Positions 63,828 to 64,000 of a stretch of 64,000 nt of DNA are shown one piece after another. The notes below the pieces were generated by a model that searched no databases, was not told the origin of the DNA, and saw only the letters and a list, made by a program, of their open reading frames with translations. The stretch lies in contig OZ252053.1 in assembly GCA_965247965.1 (NCBI GenBank), positions 2,728,001-2,792,000 of the forward strand, written 5' to 3'. The DNA comes from UBA7328 sp965247965. Lineage in GTDB: Bacteria > Bacteroidota > Bacteroidia > Chitinophagales > Saprospiraceae. Made by a program: the position numbers and the translations under genes. Position 1 is the stretch's first letter. Each line of letters starts with the position of its first letter.

Positions 63828-64000
63828 TCACGAATTCAATATCGGCTCGATCCGATTCGACTCATCTTTCGATAATTCTAGATTCCGAATAATAGCCACA
63901 TTGTCTTCCAATTGCTTCAACTTACTCACCCCTATTAGGGCCGACGTGACCCTGTCTCTAAGCACCCACACCAAGGCAAGTTGAGCGAGGCTTTGGCCTC
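63828..64000 (-). CDS. Aldo/keto reductase, C-terminal part (gene continues beyond window)
   Basis: The minus-strand frame from the right edge reads GQSLAQLALVWVLRDRVTSA, LIGVSKLKQLEDNVAIIRNL and ends ELSKDESNRIEPILNS at TGA (63828). This is the last helix-strand-helix of the AKR barrel, including the Ser/Lys/Asn residues that bind the NADPH phosphate (ALIGVSKLKQLEDN). The catalytic Tyr/His lie outside the window. Another short frame after the stop (ATGLGPVLNPEELCGAAKSR) may be a relic of a different gene. Confidence 0.75.
   Translation of the reverse strand, partial: GQSLAQLALVWVLRDRVTSALIGVSKLKQLEDNVAIIRNLELSKDESNRIEPILNS

Overview
The window looks like accessory chromosome from a member of the Bacteroidota. 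Supporting markers are two LytS-type histidine kinase/LytTR regulator pairs, TonB-dependent receptors with carboxypeptidase-like regulatory domains, a DUF4249 protein beside one receptor, a DUF5916 barrel protein, a Por (type IX) secretion C-terminal sorting domain, and many lipoprotein signals. A marine or host-associated Saprospiria-like bacterium would fit, but that is inference. No rRNA, tRNA or CRISPR array was recognised.

Layout. 1-3.4 kb: truncated TonB receptor and a LytS/LytTR pair. 3.4-6.5 kb: an ATP-grasp ligase whose 5' end is displaced by an IS1634-type element. 6.8-10.3 kb: ferredoxin, GH43-like lipoprotein, broken adenylate cyclase, SDR. 10.3-12.9 kb: a kinase/divergent-enolase operon behind a palindromic repeat. 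13.3-16.6 kb: a haem-containing lipoprotein, a lectin-like protein and a PNPOx remnant. 16.7-22.3 kb: a DUF4249/TonB receptor pair split by a group II intron. 22.4-24 kb: nested repeats, an antitoxin remnant and a DUF1593 pseudogene. 24.1-30.6 kb: a hydroxy-acid oxidation, aminotransfer and uptake cluster, then truncated enolase-superfamily and DapA-family genes. 30.7-38 kb: gamma-glutamyltransferase, BBE-oxidase pseudogene, serine hydrolase, second LytS/LytTR pair, toxin-antitoxin remnant. 38-43.3 kb: sulfatase, secreted protease-like protein, Gfo/Idh/MocA oxidoreductase, ThuA lipoprotein. 43.7-46.8 kb: a MITE with 9-bp target duplications and an intact IS1182-type element. 46.9-52 kb: creatininase, SRPBCC protein, DUF5916 protein, REP/RAYT cluster. 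52.3-58.5 kb: PAP2 phosphatase and a deoxynucleoside catabolic cluster (deoC, double ALDH, two nucleoside phosphorylases). 58.6-63.6 kb: a decayed BNR-repeat gene and an intact tctCBA tripartite tricarboxylate transporter. The 3' part of an aldo/keto reductase runs off the right edge.

Two themes stand out. One is gene decay: at least a dozen recognisable genes carry in-frame stops, frameshifts or internal deletions, while neighbours are intact. The other is small mobile DNA: a family of CTAG-bounded palindromic elements with shared ends and different interiors (10.3, 13.0, 22.8 and 33.2 kb), a nested 370-bp inverted-repeat element, a MITE with perfect target duplication, REP sequences with a RAYT remnant, two IS elements and a group II intron. 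The most interesting candidate for undescribed biochemistry is the kinase/enolase pair: the enolase keeps the metal ligands and base lysine but has lost two of the conserved residues around the leaving-group site.
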